The position numbers and the translations under genes are program-made. The notes below the pieces were generated by a model, which was not told the origin of the DNA, did not search any database, and saw only the letters and a list, made by a program, of their open reading frames with translations. Positions 5,165-6,439 of a stretch of 6,439 nucleotides of DNA are shown here, one piece after another (position 1 is the stretch's first letter; each line of letters opens with the position of its first letter). This DNA comes from Pseudomonadota bacterium (GTDB lineage Bacteria > Desulfobacterota > Desulfovibrionia > Desulfovibrionales > Desulfovibrionaceae): positions 1-6,439 of the forward strand of contig JAHJKV010000195.1 of assembly GCA_018822065.1 (NCBI GenBank). The letters are read 5' to 3'.

Positions 5165-6439
5165 TCAGGCGAAATCATCCTCGCTGAACCAGGCCCCGCG
5201 AACATGGGCGCTGTGGCTGGGTTCATATCCCAGTTCGCCTCCTCCGCCATGGTGATAGGCACAGAAGAATCGCCCGTCCGGCAACTGGACCCAGCCCGAA
5301 TAGCCGAAATCGCCGAAATGGGCCTCGCGGTCATTGTCCAGCTCCAGCACCTGCCGCTTTTGTTCCGCATGGGGCAAGCCCTGGGACGCATTCCACTGCC
5401 AATCGTATTCCCGGACCATGCGCGGTTCCTCGATGTGCAGGCTGGCCCGTCGCCAGCTCGAGATATCGCTCGTGGCGTCACCTTTGTCCACCGGTGCAGC
5501 CCCGAAGAGGATCGCGCGCGTCGTGGCAGCCTGGGGGTCCACTTCGATCTCCAGCCGTTTGCGCCCGTTCACCCGCAGGGTGATGCGCCCGGCTGCATAA
5601 GAAAAGCGCAGGGTGTTCCATTGGTCTTCCGTGAGTTTGCGCCACCGCTTGCGAGGCTTGCTGCCCGCAATGCTCGGTGGCCTCACTTCAATGCGGCCTC
5701 GCAGTATGCGCCACCACGCCCCCAGGTGCACCGCACAGGGTGCCTCCCCGGCCGTTACTTCCACGGTAAGGTCGGCTGTGGCCGAGGTCGCATCGGTCAG
5801 GGGCCTGAGCGCCCATCGGTCCGGGCTGGTCCGGCCATGGACCAGATAGGGTCCGGTGAGTCCCTCCAGGGTTCCCATCCAGGCGGCAGTGCCCGCGTCC
5901 GGCCCCACGTCGCGGTAGGTCACCAGTAGCTTGCCCGAGGCGGTCAGGCCCAGGGTCGGGCGATGGCCCACCAGGGGGGTGGGCTCGGGTTCGGTCCAGG
6001 TCCGGCCCTCATCGGCACTCAGACAGAGGTACATGGGCTCGTAGACAAAGGAATTTTCGCGTAGGAGCGCGGCGATGCGTCCGTCGGCCAGGCGGGCCAT
6101 GGACCCTTCGCAGAGGACCAGATAGCGGCCACAAGAGAGGACAGACAGCGGTGCATAGGTTCGGCCCTGGTCCGTGGACCGATAGACCATTTGCTCGGCC
6201 GGGGCCTGCCGCAGGTTGGGCAGGGCCGTGGTTCCCCGATGGCAGTGGCCAGTGGAGAGCAGGCTGCCGTCGGGTAGCTCCAGGGGCCGGTCAAACATGG
6301 TGTGCACCGGTGATATGCCCGTCTGGTTCGGTCCGTCCCAGGTCCGTCCTTCGTCCAGGCTCAGGTAGACCAGCCTGCCATTGGCGTCGAGCAGGTGGAG
6401 CGTCTCGCCGACCATGGCCAAACGGGGGCAGTGGGTGAG
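5165..6439 (-). CDS. Sialidase-superfamily (Asp-box) protein with LamG-like insert, 5' end outside window
   Basis: The frame is open to the right edge, so the N-terminus is missing; 424 residues are visible. Three Asp-box (BNR) repeats, S-x-D-x-G-x-T-[WY], appear at about residues 27-34 (SLDEGRTW), 88-95 (STDQGRTY) and 141-148 (SADEGRTW), the mark of a six-bladed sialidase-type beta-propeller. CEGSMARLADGRI (Glu near 111), HRPTLGLTASGKLLVTYR (160-176) and GYSGWVQLPDGRFFCAYHH near the end match the blade pattern of the family. Between about 210 and 340 an insert rich in beta strands (QWNTLRFSYAAGRITLRVNG) resembles a LamG/concanavalin-like module. Members cleave terminal sialic acids or other sugars, or only bind glycans; the Arg triad cannot be assigned surely. 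Its start, signal peptide and promoter lie outside the window. It is the first visible gene of the leftward group. Confidence 0.82.
   Translation of the reverse strand, partial: LTHCPRLAMVGETLHLLDANGRLVYLSLDEGRTWDGPNQTGISPVHTMFDRPLELPDGSLLSTGHCHRGTTALPNLRQAPAEQMVYRSTDQGRTYAPLSVLSCGRYLVLCEGSMARLADGRIAALLRENSFVYEPMYLCLSADEGRTWTEPEPTPLVGHRPTLGLTASGKLLVTYRDVGPDAGTAAWMGTLEGLTGPYLVHGRTSPDRWALRPLTDATSATADLTVEVTAGEAPCAVHLGAWWRILRGRIEVRPPSIAGSKPRKRWRKLTEDQWNTLRFSYAAGRITLRVNGRKRLEIEVDPQAATTRAILFGAAPVDKGDATSDISSWRRASLHIEEPRMVREYDWQWNASQGLPHAEQKRQVLELDNDREAHFGDFGYSGWVQLPDGRFFCAYHHGGGGELGYEPSHSAHVRGAWFSEDDFA

Noticed and set aside
5154..5170. Hairpin GCCTG/CAGGC at the end of the sialidase-like gene as a terminator
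   Set aside because: Only five pairs with a seven-base loop and no T-run on the transcribed strand; the genes seem to be read together.
4634..5929. A 431-codon open frame on the plus strand
   Set aside because: It lies antisense to the sialidase-like gene, the 102-residue gene and the selenoprotein candidate. Its product has no recognisable domain, is of mixed composition, and is explained by the high GC content of the opposite strand.

Overview
The window is GC-rich and reads like a Deltaproteobacterium (Desulfobacterota) of the Desulfovibrio type. This rests on the mix of genes: a molybdopterin oxidoreductase of the formate dehydrogenase class, a double-Cache sensor kinase, a periplasmic solute-binding protein remnant and a likely selenoprotein. 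The taxon is an inference; no rRNA or tRNA gene is present.

Layout. Positions 1-654 (+) hold the C-terminal end of a molybdopterin (MopB) oxidoreductase whose start lies outside the window. Convergent to it, 678-1469 (-), is a NodB-like polysaccharide deacetylase family protein. The stretch 1470-1898 has no intact gene. It holds a possible frameshifted gene relic and, at its right end, a good sigma-70-type promoter, repeats that could be operators, and a strong ribosome binding site. These lead into 1899-4355 (+), an 818-residue membrane sensor histidine kinase (TM, dCache, TM, HAMP, PAS, HisKA_3, HATPase) of the NarL/UhpB class. No response regulator follows. Directly after the kinase stop is an open frame without a start codon, ending at 4564, that looks like the last ~68 residues of a family 3 solute-binding protein. 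This looks like a deletion scar.

The right third is transcribed leftwards as a likely operon: a sialidase-superfamily (Asp-box) protein with a LamG-like insert (5165-6439, start outside the window), a 102-residue protein of unknown function (4802-5110), and a 74-codon gene (4568-4792) with an in-frame TGA at codon 12.

The last gene is the main discovery. It has an AGGAG site that overlaps the stop of the gene before it. Its reading frame continues 62 sense codons past the TGA with a TusA/SirA/YedF-like sequence. The TGA falls exactly where the TusA catalytic cysteine belongs, and a hairpin with a G in its loop sits at the spacing expected of a bacterial SECIS element. I read it as a selenocysteine-containing TusA-like protein that ordinary gene calling would miss. 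The selenocysteine machinery itself lies outside the window, so this remains inference.
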